Assembly (NCBI GenBank): GCA_004297725.1
Contig: SCUS01000127.1
Location: 1 to 41,436, forward strand
DNA from: Myxococcaceae bacterium
GTDB lineage: Bacteria > Myxococcota_A > Polyangia > Polyangiales > Ga0077539
Reading direction: 5' to 3'
DNA length: 41,436 bases
Shown here: positions 31,020 through 40,400 of the stretch, piece after piece
How positions within the stretch are numbered: the first letter of the stretch is position 1
Layout of the letters: the number at the start of each line of letters is the position of its first letter
The notes under the pieces: generated by a model
Seen by the model: only the letters and a program-made list of their open reading frames with translations
The model's database searches: none
Told to the model about the DNA's origin: nothing
Translations under genes and position numbers: made by a program

Positions 31020-32801
31020 TCAGCCGCCGGCGACGAGCTCGTCGACCATCCGGGTGACCACCGCGAGCCCGCGGGACCAGAACGCCGGGTCGCGCACGTC
31101 GAGGCCGAGCTCCGAGAGCAGGGCCTCCGGGCGGTCGCGGCCGCCGCTCTCCAGCAGCCGGATGTACTTCGGGACGAAGGCCGCCCCCTCGCGCTCCCAG
31201 AGGTCGTAGAGCGCGAAGACCAGCAGCTGCCCGAAGGCGTACGAGTAGCAATAGAAGCGGTAGTGGACGAGGTGGGGAATCGCCCCCCAGCCGAAGCGAT
31301 CGCGCTCCGTGCGCAGCACCGCGTCGCCGTAGAGCCGGTCCATCTCGGCGGTCCAGATGGCGGAGATGTCCTCGACGGGCACCACGCCCTCGGCCCGGGC
31401 CTCGTGCACCCGCAGCTCGTAGCGGGTGAAGGCCACCTGCCGATGGATCGTCCCCAGCGCGTCCTCCACCCTGGCCGCGCGCATGGCGTTGCGGGCCGCC
31501 GGATCGCTCTCGTGCGCCAGCAGGTTGCGCCCCAGCACCAGCTCGCCGAAGACGCTCGCCGTCTCGGCCATCGGGCTGGTCGGCCAGTAGTTGAGCAGCG
31601 ACTGCTTCTGGCCCGCGAGCGCGAAGTGCACCCCGTGCCCCAGCTCGTGCGCCAGGGTGAAGACGTCCCGGATGCGCCCGTGGTGGTTCACCAGCACCCT
31701 CGGCGCCACACCCGGGATCATCCCCGCGCAGAAGGCCCCGTCGCGCTTTCCCTGCCGGGGCTCGGCGTCGATGCGCCCCTCGGTGAAGAACCTCCGGGCC
31801 AGCTCGGCGACGCCAGGGTCGAGGTCCTCGAAGGCCCGCAGCACCTCCGAGCGAGCGGTCTCCCACGAGGCCTCGCGGTCGCCATGCGCCTGCGGGGCGA
31901 GCACGTCGTGGCCCTCCAGCACCGGGAGCCCGAGGCTCGCGGCCTTCCAGCGGAAGTAGCGCTGCGCCACGGGGTAGTGCGCCTCGACGGCGGTCATCAG
32001 CGCGTCGAGCACCGGGCGCGACAGCTCATCGTCGATCATGGTCGGGGCGACCGGGTCGAGGTGCCCTCGCATCCCGTTCTCCAGGCGATGGTCCTGGTAG
32101 AGGGTGTTGATGATGAAGCCCAGGGTGGGGGCGCTCTGGGCGAGCTGTCCCTGGAGGGCCACGGTGGCGCGGCGGCGCACCTCGCGGTCGGGGTCTTCGC
32201 GCAGCGAGCGGGCGTCCGCGAGGGTGAGCGTGCGGGCCTCGCCGTTCACCTCGACCTGGAAGCGCCAGGCCGCGAGGTGCTCGTCGTAGAGCTGGGTCCA
32301 CGCGCGCCGGCCGGTGAGGTCCTTGGTCGAGAGGGCCTCCTCCACGGGACCGGGCAGGGCGTGGGGGGCCGCGTCTCGGGCCCTCGCCAGGTGGTGCCGG
32401 TAGTTGGAGAGCGCCGGGTCGGCGAGCCAGCCGTCGCACACCTCCGTGGAGGCGCGGCCGAGCTCGAGGTCGACGAAGCGGAGCTGGTTGAACACCCCGT
32501 TGGCGCGCTCGCCCACCTTGGAGTGGAGCGCCCTCGTGGGCTCGTCGAGGGCGTCGGTGGAGAGGGCCAGGTTGGCGAACATCTGCGGGCGATAGGTGAC
32601 CGCGAGGGCGGCCTCGTAGTCGCGGAGCAACGCCGCGAGGGTCGTGCCGTCGAGCGAGGCCACGCGGTCGCGGTAGGCGCCGGCGAGCGCGGAGGCGAGG
32701 CGGAGGGCGGTGTCGAGGTCGGCGTCGAGGGCCGGGTCGGTGACCGAGGCGTAGAGGTCCGAGAGGTTCCAGCGGGGCGGCGAGGCGGGGGTGGTGCTCA
32801 C
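31020..32801 (-). CDS. pepF: Oligoendopeptidase F (M3B metallopeptidase)
   Basis: A 593-residue zinc peptidase of the M3B family, which degrades short peptides in the cytosol. The zinc motif is HELGH at 385-389 with the third ligand E413 in MAETASVFGE. The C-terminal substrate-binding segment HLVHYRFYCYSYAFGQLL is present. Length is normal. The GTG at 32801 is preferred because the PepF N terminus (WNLSDLY) follows within 11 residues and a TATACC hexamer ends seven bases upstream; earlier in-frame starts overlap the promoter and the divergent gene. Confidence 0.93.
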   Translation of the reverse strand: MSTTPASPPRWNLSDLYASVTDPALDADLDTALRLASALAGAYRDRVASLDGTTLAALLRDYEAALAVTYRPQMFANLALSTDALDEPTRALHSKVGERANGVFNQLRFVDLELGRASTEVCDGWLADPALSNYRHHLARARDAAPHALPGPVEEALSTKDLTGRRAWTQLYDEHLAAWRFQVEVNGEARTLTLADARSLREDPDREVRRRATVALQGQLAQSAPTLGFIINTLYQDHRLENGMRGHLDPVAPTMIDDELSRPVLDALMTAVEAHYPVAQRYFRWKAASLGLPVLEGHDVLAPQAHGDREASWETARSEVLRAFEDLDPGVAELARRFFTEGRIDAEPRQGKRDGAFCAGMIPGVAPRVLVNHHGRIRDVFTLAHELGHGVHFALAGQKQSLLNYWPTSPMAETASVFGELVLGRNLLAHESDPAARNAMRAARVEDALGTIHRQVAFTRYELRVHEARAEGVVPVEDISAIWTAEMDRLYGDAVLRTERDRFGWGAIPHLVHYRFYCYSYAFGQLLVFALYDLWEREGAAFVPKYIRLLESGGRDRPEALLSELGLDVRDPAFWSRGLAVVTRMVDELVAGG

Positions 32802-32808
32802 CCGGACG

Positions 32809-32814
32809 GGTATA
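32809..32814 (-). promoter_or_regulatory. -10-like TATACC, leaderless type
   Basis: On the minus strand TATACC ends seven bases before the GTG of pepF. It supports the GTG as the true start. It lies in the 76-base divergent gap to the gene at 32878. Confidence 0.45.
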
Positions 32815-32877
32815 CCGCAGGACGTAAGAGAGTCGACGCGCGGTCCGCGGCGCGTTCGTGGCAGAGTCGCCGCCGCG

Positions 32878-33423
32878 ATGTCGGGTCCGAGCGACGAGTA
32901 CGAACGCAAGGAGCAGGAGCAGCGGGCGCAGTCCTGGTACGCCATCGTGGGCTTCGGGGTGCTCGTCGCCGCGGTCGCGGTGATCCTCCAGTGGATGCCC
33001 GAGAACCCCTTCTCCCAGCCCTCGGAGACGCCCCACACCACGCGGCTCAACGCCGGCGCGCTCACCGGCCGCGACGCCCCGATGCTGGCGGTGACCCCGT
33101 CGCAGCGGGCGGCCATCGCGCCCGGCTGCCGGGTGAGCGACGTGGCGCTGGTGCAGGAGTGGCGGGGCGCCTTCCGGCTGACCAACACCGAGGCCCTGCT
33201 GGCCTACGCCTCGCGCGCCCGCCGCGGTCGCTTCACCGCCGACGGCTGGGGCGCCGACACCCCCGGCGACGGCGGCGCCGGCTGCGTGGTGGTCTTCCGC
33301 GCCCACGTGGGAGGCCGGGCGAAGGAGGCCCGCTGGACGGTCTCCGAAGACCGCACGGTGATCTCTCCCGCCAACGAGTTCGCGCGAGAGCTCGCGGCCA
33401 TGCTCCCCTCCGCGGCCCGGTGA
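32878..33423 (+). CDS. Single-span membrane protein of unknown function
   Basis: A 181-residue protein with a charged N terminus (EYERKEQEQR), one membrane span (about 19-41) and a soluble domain, probably periplasmic, that contains one Cys pair (C77 and C136 approximately) and PTSQ/Gly-rich stretches. No family recognised. CAGAGT ends ten bases before the ATG; no Shine-Dalgarno site. Its stop overlaps the GTG of the next gene (GTGA), so it is translationally coupled to a membrane glycosyltransferase and may be its accessory subunit. Confidence 0.65.
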   Translation: MSGPSDEYERKEQEQRAQSWYAIVGFGVLVAAVAVILQWMPENPFSQPSETPHTTRLNAGALTGRDAPMLAVTPSQRAAIAPGCRVSDVALVQEWRGAFRLTNTEALLAYASRARRGRFTADGWGADTPGDGGAGCVVVFRAHVGGRAKEARWTVSEDRTVISPANEFARELAAMLPSAAR

Positions 33424-35015
33424 GCGAGCGCCCTCCCGCTCCGCCCCGGTGGCGCTTCGCGCTCGGCCTCGCGGCGGTGACCGTCGTCGCGCTCGCGCTG
33501 CGGGTCCATCGGCTCGCGAGCGTGCCCAACGCGGCGCACGACGAGGGCAACTGGCTCCTCGCGGCGTGGGAGCGCGCGCACGGCCGGCCGGTTCCGCTGC
33601 CGCCCGACGCCCGCTTCGTGACCGACCTCTTCGCCTGGATGATGGCCCTCGCGATGCGCCTCTTCGGCGACTCCATCGCCAGCGCCCGCAGCGTCCCTGT
33701 CGCCGCCAGCCTCGTCGGCATCGTCGCCGTCGCCCTGCTCGCCCGGCGCATCGCGGGAGCCCTCCCGGCGCTGGTGCTCGCGGCGCTGCTCGCGGTGCAC
33801 CCCTGGGCGGTGCTCTGGAGCCGCAACGTCGTCACCCCCTACGCGCTCTCGCTCTCCCTCGCGGCCCTCGCCCCCCTCCTCGCCCACCGCGCCTGGAACC
33901 TCCCCTCCCCCCGCTCCTCCTGGTGGCGCGTGGCCTGCGGGCAGTGCATCGCCCTGGGATTCCAGTTCTCTCCGCTGGCGCTGATCCCCGCGCTCGGCGT
34001 CGCCGCGCAGCTCCTCTCCGATCCGGTCTCCCGCGCCCGCCTCCGGGAGCGCTCGACGCGGCTCGCGGCCCTCCTCGCGGCCGCCCACGTCGCGCCCGTG
34101 GTCGTGGGCGCGGCGCGCGTCGCGCAGCACGGCAGCACCCGCCCCAGCAGCCACCTCGACCACCTCGGATCGCGGCTCCAGATCTTCGACCGCACCCTCG
34201 CGGGCGTGCTCTCCGGCGAGGCGACCCTCCGCGACTTCACCACCGCCACGCCCCCCTTGCCCCTCGAGCTCCTCGCGGGCGCCCTCGCCGTGGGCCTGAT
34301 CGTGCTCGCCCTCGCCCGCGGCCGCGACCCGCTGCGGCGCCTCGCGATCCCCCACCTCGCGGCGGCGCTGGTGGGCCTGCCGCTGCTGCTCGCCCCGATG
34401 CGCCAGTGGCACATGCCCTCGGTGGACGCCGAGCGCTACGGCTTCGTGCTGCTGGCCCCGGCCGCGCTGCTGGTCGCCTCGCTCGCCGCGACCCGGCTCC
34501 GATGGATCGCCCTCGCCGCGGTGCTGGCCCTCGCGCTCGGCCCCACCCGTCGCGGGGCGCTGTGGTTTCTCTACGGCGGGGGCCCCGACCGGGGCGTCTT
34601 CCTCGACCGCGACGGAGCCGGCGGACGGCGCTGGAAGGTGACCTCCCTCGACGTCGCCGTGGTCGACCAGATCATCGCCGAGGCCAGCGCCCTCGACGGC
34701 GGAGCACGGGTGACGGTGGTGACCGCGGACTACGTCCTGCACCCGATCTACTTCGCCAACGCGGCGCGCGGGCATCGCATCGTCGAGCTCAACCTCGCCC
34801 CGCTCTCACCGCAGCCCGGCGAGCGGATGCTCTTCGTCCGCTGGTCCGACGGGGTGTTCGCCCGGGGCTTCTGGCCGCGCGCCGACGTGCTCGCCAACGA
34901 GGCCCTCACCGCGCGGATGCGAGCGCCCGACCTCACCGGGCTGCGGCTGGTGCGAGCGCTCCGCCAGCCCGACGGCGAGGCGCTGATCGAACTCTGGACG
35001 GCCCGGGCGCCGTAG
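33420..35015 (+). CDS. GT39-like (GT-C fold) membrane glycosyltransferase
   Basis: A 531-residue polytopic protein with about 10-11 spans. The first external loop has D41-E42 (AAHDEGNW), and the following VTDLFAWMMALAMRLFGDSIASAR matches the PMT_2/ArnT-like layout. A soluble C-terminal domain starts near 400 (KVTSLDVAVVDQII, VTADYVLHPIYFANAARGHRIVELN). The GTG start overlaps the stop of the single-span protein gene (GTGA). The MFS gene follows after 36 bases. Donor and acceptor are unknown. Confidence 0.72.
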   Translation: MSERPPAPPRWRFALGLAAVTVVALALRVHRLASVPNAAHDEGNWLLAAWERAHGRPVPLPPDARFVTDLFAWMMALAMRLFGDSIASARSVPVAASLVGIVAVALLARRIAGALPALVLAALLAVHPWAVLWSRNVVTPYALSLSLAALAPLLAHRAWNLPSPRSSWWRVACGQCIALGFQFSPLALIPALGVAAQLLSDPVSRARLRERSTRLAALLAAAHVAPVVVGAARVAQHGSTRPSSHLDHLGSRLQIFDRTLAGVLSGEATLRDFTTATPPLPLELLAGALAVGLIVLALARGRDPLRRLAIPHLAAALVGLPLLLAPMRQWHMPSVDAERYGFVLLAPAALLVASLAATRLRWIALAAVLALALGPTRRGALWFLYGGGPDRGVFLDRDGAGGRRWKVTSLDVAVVDQIIAEASALDGGARVTVVTADYVLHPIYFANAARGHRIVELNLAPLSPQPGERMLFVRWSDGVFARGFWPRADVLANEALTARMRAPDLTGLRLVRALRQPDGEALIELWTARAP

Positions 35016-35051
35016 CGCGTCGCTCGCGAGCGGTGCGAGACTCCGCGCCCG

Positions 35052-36275
35052 ATGAGCGAGCCCCTGTCTCCGTACCTCCGTCGCCTGCTGGTGTTCCTGA
35101 GCGTGGCGACCTTCTTCGAGGGCTACGACATGTTCGCGCTGGCGCAGATCCTCCCGAGCCTGCGCGCGGACTTCCACATCACGCGGGCCCAGTCCGGCTG
35201 GCTCCTGGCCTTCATCAACGTAGGCACCGTCATCGCGTACCTGCTCATCCGCGTGGCCGATCGCATCGGTCGCAAGCGGGTGCTCTCCATCACCATCGTC
35301 GGGTACACGCTGGCCTCGCTGGCCTCCGCGGCCGCTCCCAACGCGGTGGTCTTCGGCCTGCTCCAGTGCCTCGCCCGCGTCTTCCTCATCGGCGAGTGGA
35401 CCATCGCCATGGTCTTCGCCGCCGAGGAGTACCCCGCCGCCCGCCGGGGAACCGTCATCGGCATCCTCCAGGCCTGCTCCTCCCTCGGGGGCATCGCGTG
35501 CGCGGGCCTGGTCCCGCTGATGCTCAGGAGCCCCATCGGGTGGCGCATGGTCTTCGTGGTGGGCTCGGTCCCGCTGGCGATCATGGCCTACGCACGCCGC
35601 GGCTTGAAGGAGACCCGACGCTTCGAGGAGGCCCGCTCCGGCGGCACGGCGCTCGTCCAGGGAAACCTCCTCGCGGTGCTCCGCACGCCGCACCTCAAGC
35701 GCATCCTCCAGATGGCCGTGATCTGGTTTCTCTCCTACGCGTGCGCCCAGAACGCGATCACCTTCTGGAAGGACTTCGCCGTCGCCGAGCGGGGCTTCAC
35801 CGACGCGCAGGTGGGCGGCGCCATCACCGTGGCGGCGGTCGCGTCGATGCCCCTGGTCTTCCTCGCGGGGAGGCTGCTCGACGCCGTGGGCCGCAGGCGC
35901 GGCGCGGTGATCATCTACGGGGTGCTGTCGCTCGGGGTGTTCACCGCCTACACGCTGCACGGCCGAGGGGCGCTCACCGGGGCGCTGGTGCTGGCGGTCT
36001 TCGGTACCAGCGCCTTCCTCCCGGTGCTCAACGCCTTCACGACGGAGTTGTTTCCCACGGAGTGCCGTGCGGACGCCTTCGCGTGGTCGAACAACCTCCT
36101 CGGGCGCATCGGGTACGTGCTCTCGCCGCCGCTCGTCGGGTACTTCGCGGAGCGCCACGGGTGGGGCCCGACGGTGAGCGCGACGGCGGTGTTCCCGCTG
36201 CTGGCGCTGGGGTTGATCTTGGCGCTGCTGCCCGAGACGGGCGGACGCGAACTGGAGGAGACCGCGGGGATGTGA
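35052..36275 (+). CDS. MFS transporter (sugar/metabolite:H+ symporter type)
   Basis: A 407-residue transporter with 12 predicted spans. The A-motif loop DRIGRKRVL (70-78) follows helix 2 and a second copy, LLDAVGRRRGAV, follows helix 8. FEGYDMFALAQILP (22-35) with its buried Asp and the WTIAMVFAAEEYPAARRGT segment place it near the sugar/aromatic-acid transporter (SP/AAHS) groups. The ATG lies 36 bases past the glycosyltransferase stop; the gap contains a perfect palindrome CGCTCGCGAGCG (35021-35032). Substrate unknown; supply or export of a glycan precursor is possible from context. Confidence 0.85.
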   Translation: MSEPLSPYLRRLLVFLSVATFFEGYDMFALAQILPSLRADFHITRAQSGWLLAFINVGTVIAYLLIRVADRIGRKRVLSITIVGYTLASLASAAAPNAVVFGLLQCLARVFLIGEWTIAMVFAAEEYPAARRGTVIGILQACSSLGGIACAGLVPLMLRSPIGWRMVFVVGSVPLAIMAYARRGLKETRRFEEARSGGTALVQGNLLAVLRTPHLKRILQMAVIWFLSYACAQNAITFWKDFAVAERGFTDAQVGGAITVAAVASMPLVFLAGRLLDAVGRRRGAVIIYGVLSLGVFTAYTLHGRGALTGALVLAVFGTSAFLPVLNAFTTELFPTECRADAFAWSNNLLGRIGYVLSPPLVGYFAERHGWGPTVSATAVFPLLALGLILALLPETGGRELEETAGM

Positions 36276-36359
36276 GCGACGGACGGAGCGGGCGCGGCGC
36301 TGCGCTCCACCGGGTGCGGTTGCCACCACGATTGTTGCCAAACCGGGCGGGTGCCCCGT

Positions 36360-36365
36360 TACACT
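36360..36365 (+). promoter_or_regulatory. -10-like TACACT, near-leaderless
   Basis: TACACT ends ten bases before the GTG at 36376. A TTGCCA at 36335-36340 lies 19 bases upstream and is itself repeated directly at 36320-36325. Spacing is slightly long for sigma-70. Confidence 0.35.
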
Positions 36366-36375
36366 GCGGCCAACC

Positions 36376-37374
36376 GTGACCTCCCTCCGAGTCATTTCCA
36401 GCGAGTACATCGACGCAATCAGCGCACTCGATGTGCGCGGCTACACCGTCGAAGGGGTCCTCGGTCGCGGCGGCATCGGCGTCGTGTTCGCGGCCACCCA
36501 CGACTCGAAGCCCGTCGCGGTGAAGGTCGCCTGGCCCCACTCCGGTGAGCACGACGGCGGCCTCGGAGAGAAGACCGTCCACCGGCTGCGCGCCCCCCGG
36601 CTCACCGACAGCGGCCACGGCCCTCGCTTCGTCCCGCCCACCGAGCTCGGCCGCTGCAACCGCGTGCTGCTCGGCGAGGTCACCCGCATCCGCGAGGTCG
36701 AGCACCCCTCCGTCATCGGCGTCACCTCGCAGTTCTCGCTCGACGGACGGCAGGCCTACGAGATGCCGCGCGTCCGAGGGCGCGTCCTCGACCCGAGCTC
36801 TCCCAAGGACGTCGCCCGCCTCGCCGAGGAGATCCACCAGCTCCACGATCTTCAGTGGCCCCACGGCGACCTCAAGCCCGAGAACGTCATCCTCCGCGAC
36901 GACGGCAGCGTCATCTTCATCGATCCCCTCCCGGTCGGGCTCGACCTCGTCACCCCCGACTGGACGCACCTCAACTTCCTCGTCTCCACGCCCCTCGTCG
37001 AGAGCGCCGACCCCCGCGACCGGCGGATGTTCCTGCGCCACCGCGACCTCGTGGCCCTCGCGCTGATGGCCTCGCAGGCGATCACCGGCGAGCGCCCCTG
37101 GGGCCACGCCGAGGTCGCCCGCATGGCCGACCGCTCCGTCGGCATCGAGGCCAAGCGCGAGGTGCTCCGCCACGCCCGCACGAAGCTCGACGCGCTGCTC
37201 CCGAAGCTCCCCGCGGCGCTGCGCCCCTTCGTCGGGCTCGCGCTCGACCCGGGCCTCTGGCCCGACGACGGCCCCATCTTCGCGGCCTACCTCCAGGCCC
37301 GCCCCTTCGAGGTCCGCTGCGACGCGCTCACCTCGATGCCGCTCGGCCGGATGTTCCGCGAAGTCGCGGGCTGA
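36376..37374 (+). CDS. Ser/Thr-kinase-like protein with altered DFG
   Basis: A 332-residue cytosolic protein with a protein-kinase N-lobe and catalytic loop: glycine loop GRGGIGVVF (30-38), ATP lysine K50 (VAVKV), candidate helix-C Glu E101, catalytic loop HGDLKPEN (163-170; D165, N170). The Mg-binding DFG is replaced by IDPLP (Asp 183 kept, Gly missing). The HRD Arg is Gly, as in RD-negative kinases. The C-lobe is short (about 140 residues) and lacks a recognisable APE motif. There is no sensor or membrane domain. GTG start, no Shine-Dalgarno site. It may be an active atypical kinase or a regulator; the neighbouring GT fusion has its own promoter. Confidence 0.8.
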   Translation: MTSLRVISSEYIDAISALDVRGYTVEGVLGRGGIGVVFAATHDSKPVAVKVAWPHSGEHDGGLGEKTVHRLRAPRLTDSGHGPRFVPPTELGRCNRVLLGEVTRIREVEHPSVIGVTSQFSLDGRQAYEMPRVRGRVLDPSSPKDVARLAEEIHQLHDLQWPHGDLKPENVILRDDGSVIFIDPLPVGLDLVTPDWTHLNFLVSTPLVESADPRDRRMFLRHRDLVALALMASQAITGERPWGHAEVARMADRSVGIEAKREVLRHARTKLDALLPKLPAALRPFVGLALDPGLWPDDGPIFAAYLQARPFEVRCDALTSMPLGRMFREVAG

Positions 37375-37415
37375 CTTCGCGTCGGTCGTACGCGACAGCG
37401 GCCCCGTTCCCGGTT

Positions 37416-37421
37416 TAGGTT
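37416..37421 (+). promoter_or_regulatory. -10-like TAGGTT, leaderless type
   Basis: TAGGTT ends nine bases before the ATG at 37431, with no Shine-Dalgarno site. It gives the large glycosyltransferase fusion gene a separate transcript from the kinase-like gene. Confidence 0.4.
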
Positions 37422-37430
37422 CCGCCGCCC

Positions 37431-40400
37431 ATGCGCCGCCCGAGCGCCTTCGCCCCGACCCTCCCATGGCTCGCGCTGCTGGGCGCCGTGCTCTGCTTCT
37501 TCGGCGCCAACGTCGGCCGGACCTGGGATTTCACCGTCGACGACGCAGGCATCTCCTACTCCTACGCCCGCAACCTCTGGAACGGCGACGGCCTCGTCCT
37601 CACCCCCGGCGCCGAGCGCGTCGAGGCCGCGACCAACTTCCTCTGGATCCTCCTGCTCGCCCCCGCCGACGGCCTCGGCGTCACGCACGAGACCCTCTCC
37701 AAGGGCCTCGGCCTGGCCTTCGCGGCCTTCGCCCTCTGCGCCATCGCGGCCTTCCCCGCGGTCGCCTACCAGCGCCGACCCCGCTACTACGACCTCGTCG
37801 CCCCGCTCATCGCCGCGACCTTCGCCCACTCCGCCCTCTGGACCACCTCCGGGCTCGAGAACGGGCTGTTCCAGTTCCTCGCGGCGGCCTCGCTCACGGC
37901 GCTCGCCTGGGAGGAGCACTCCCCCGAGCGCTTCCCCTGGTCGTCGGTGACCCTCGGGCTGCTCTTCGCGACCCGCCCCGACGGCGCCCTCTACGCCTTC
38001 GCCATCGCCATCGCCCGCGGCTTCCGCATCATCACCGGCAAGCCCCGCCGGCAGGACCTCACCTGGGCCTTCACCCTCGGCATGATGGTCGGGGCCCTCG
38101 AGCTCTTCCGCCTCGCCTACTTCGCCTGGCCCTTCCCCAACAGCTTCTACACGAAGAAGCGCACCTTCGACTTCGGTAAGGACCTCACGAAGTTCGACTC
38201 CGCGGGCTGGGTCTACGTCCGCCAGTTCGTGCGCAGCTACGACCTCACCCGCGCCCTCGCCGTGGTGCCCGCGCTGCTGCTCGCCCTGCGCGCCCCGGTC
38301 GCCCGCGTGGCGCTGCTGCTCTGCATCGCCGTCGGCCTGCTCTTCCCGGTCTACTCGCACGGCGACTGGATGGAGGAGTGGCGCTTCCTCACCTACGGGG
38401 TGCCGCTGCTCGCGCTGGGCTTCGCCGAGTCCGTGCGCGCCCTCGCCCGCATCCTCGTCGTCGCCATGCCGCGCAGCCTGCGCGCCCCGCTGGCCATCGC
38501 GCTCACGCCCTTCGCGGCGTGGATGGTCCTCAAGGAGACCACGCACCACTACCCCTCGCGCTACACCCACACGCGCCAGCACGACACGCTGGAGTTCTCG
38601 GTGGTCCGCGGCCGGGCGCGCTACTACGCCGCGGCCGCCCGCACCCTCGACCTGCGCGACGCCTCGGTGCTCGACCCCGACGTCGGCGGCATGAGCTACG
38701 ACTCGGGCCTGGAGGTCATCGACCTCTTCGGCCTCGGCGACGTGGCCATCGCGCGAACGCACCCGCAGGACGAGCCCGGGATGCGCGAGGCCATCTTCGA
38801 CGAGCGCCGCCCGACCTTCGTGCACCTGCACGGTGCCTGGTACGCCGCGGTCAACCTCGAGCGCCTCGAGGAGCTCACCGAGGCCTACCTTCGCCTCCCG
38901 GGCTACATCGGCACCGAGCACGACGACGCCAGCAACTACGTCCGCCGAGACGTCCTCGCCGCCCCATGGACCGAGGAGGCCCACCAGGGTCCCCTCTTCT
39001 CCTCGGGCCCTGCGGGGCGCATCGAGGGCTACACCCTCTCCGCGCGAGGCATCGACCCGGGCGGCGCGCTGCGCGTCGAGGTGACCTTCACGCACCCCGG
39101 TGAGGTCAACGCCGGGAGCATCGTCGCGGAGCCCCTTCAGGGCGGCGCTCGCGTCTCGGTGCCGCTGCACCCGATGGGCGACATCGTCCCGACCTCCGGG
39201 CTCATGGCGGGCGAGCGGCCGTGGGCTCGCGCCCGGCTCGTGCTCCCCGCCGGGCGCTACGAGATCCGCTGGCGCAACGACCAGGCCGAGGCGACGCTGG
39301 GCACCGTCACCGTGGCCCGCGGGGAGGGCCGCCGCGAGCTCGACCTGCTTCGAGCGACGATGGACGACCTGCTGCGCCACGGCCGCCTCCACGACGCGCG
39401 CCGCCTGGTGCTCTCGCTCCGCCTCCGCGCCCTCGACGAGACCGAGACCGACGCCCGCCTGCAGGTGGCCCGCTACGCCCGTGCGCTCGCCGAGCGCGCC
39501 CTCACGCTCGCCTCGCAGTCGCAGTACGCGATGGCCCGCGAGCTGGCCTCACAGGCGCTCCGCTTCGGCCGCCACGACCCGGAGACCATGAGCCTCGTGC
39601 AGCGCGGCGCCGAGCGCATGGCCGAGCGATCCCGCGCCGCCGAGCGCTCCGGCCAGATCGGCGAGGCCTTCACGCTGGCCCGCGACGCGGTGCTGCTCGA
39701 CCCTCGGCGGAGCTGGATGCGCCGCCGCGCCGAGACGCTTCGCGCCCAGCGACGCCACGACTACGACGGCGGGCGCGAGACCGCGGCCTACCGCAACGCC
39801 GCGTGGGCCCTCGAGCACCTCTCGGAGTCGGGCGAGGAGCGCGCGGAGTTCAACGAGGCGCTGGTGATGCTCGGCGCCATCGGGCGCTCGGTGGACGCCG
39901 CGGCGCTGGTCGACCGCACGGGCATCGAGCCTCGCAGTGCGTGGGCCCGGCTGGTCACCGCGCGGGGCTACCTGGCCCGCGGCGAGCTCGACGAGGCCCG
40001 CCGCCTCGCGGCCACGGTCTCCTGCCGCGACGCGTGGGACCCGACCTTCGCCCAGGCCTACACCGCGCTCGCGGGTCAGCCCTTGAGGCCCGCGGAGCGC
40101 GACTGCGCCCGCGTCGGGTCGGTCGCCCCGTGGCTGCGCGGGAGCGCCCCCTTCGACGCGGTGGAGGGCTCCTTCGAGGCGCCCCGCTACACCGGATGGA
40201 CCGCCACCGGAACGGCCTTCAACCTCGGCCCGGCGCACGACCTGCCCGCGGGGCAGACCTTCGTCAACGGCTGGCGGGGCCAGCGCTACGCGACCTCGTT
40301 CAACCGCGCGGGCGACGCCGCGGTGGGCACGCTGCGCTCCCGCGAGTTCACGCTCTCCACCGACGCGATCTCCTTCCTCATCGGCGGAGGTTCCAACGCC

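Noticed and set aside
30606..35015. Very long plus-strand open frame (over 1400 codons) running antisense through pepF
   Set aside because: The part before 33420 is the shadow of pepF and its neighbours, with Arg/Gly/His-rich composition. Only the 33420-35015 part, in the same frame, encodes a real membrane protein.
35021..35032. Perfect palindrome CGCTCGCGAGCG before the MFS gene
   Set aside because: Short G/C palindromes are expected by chance at this GC content; no U tract or loop for a terminator.
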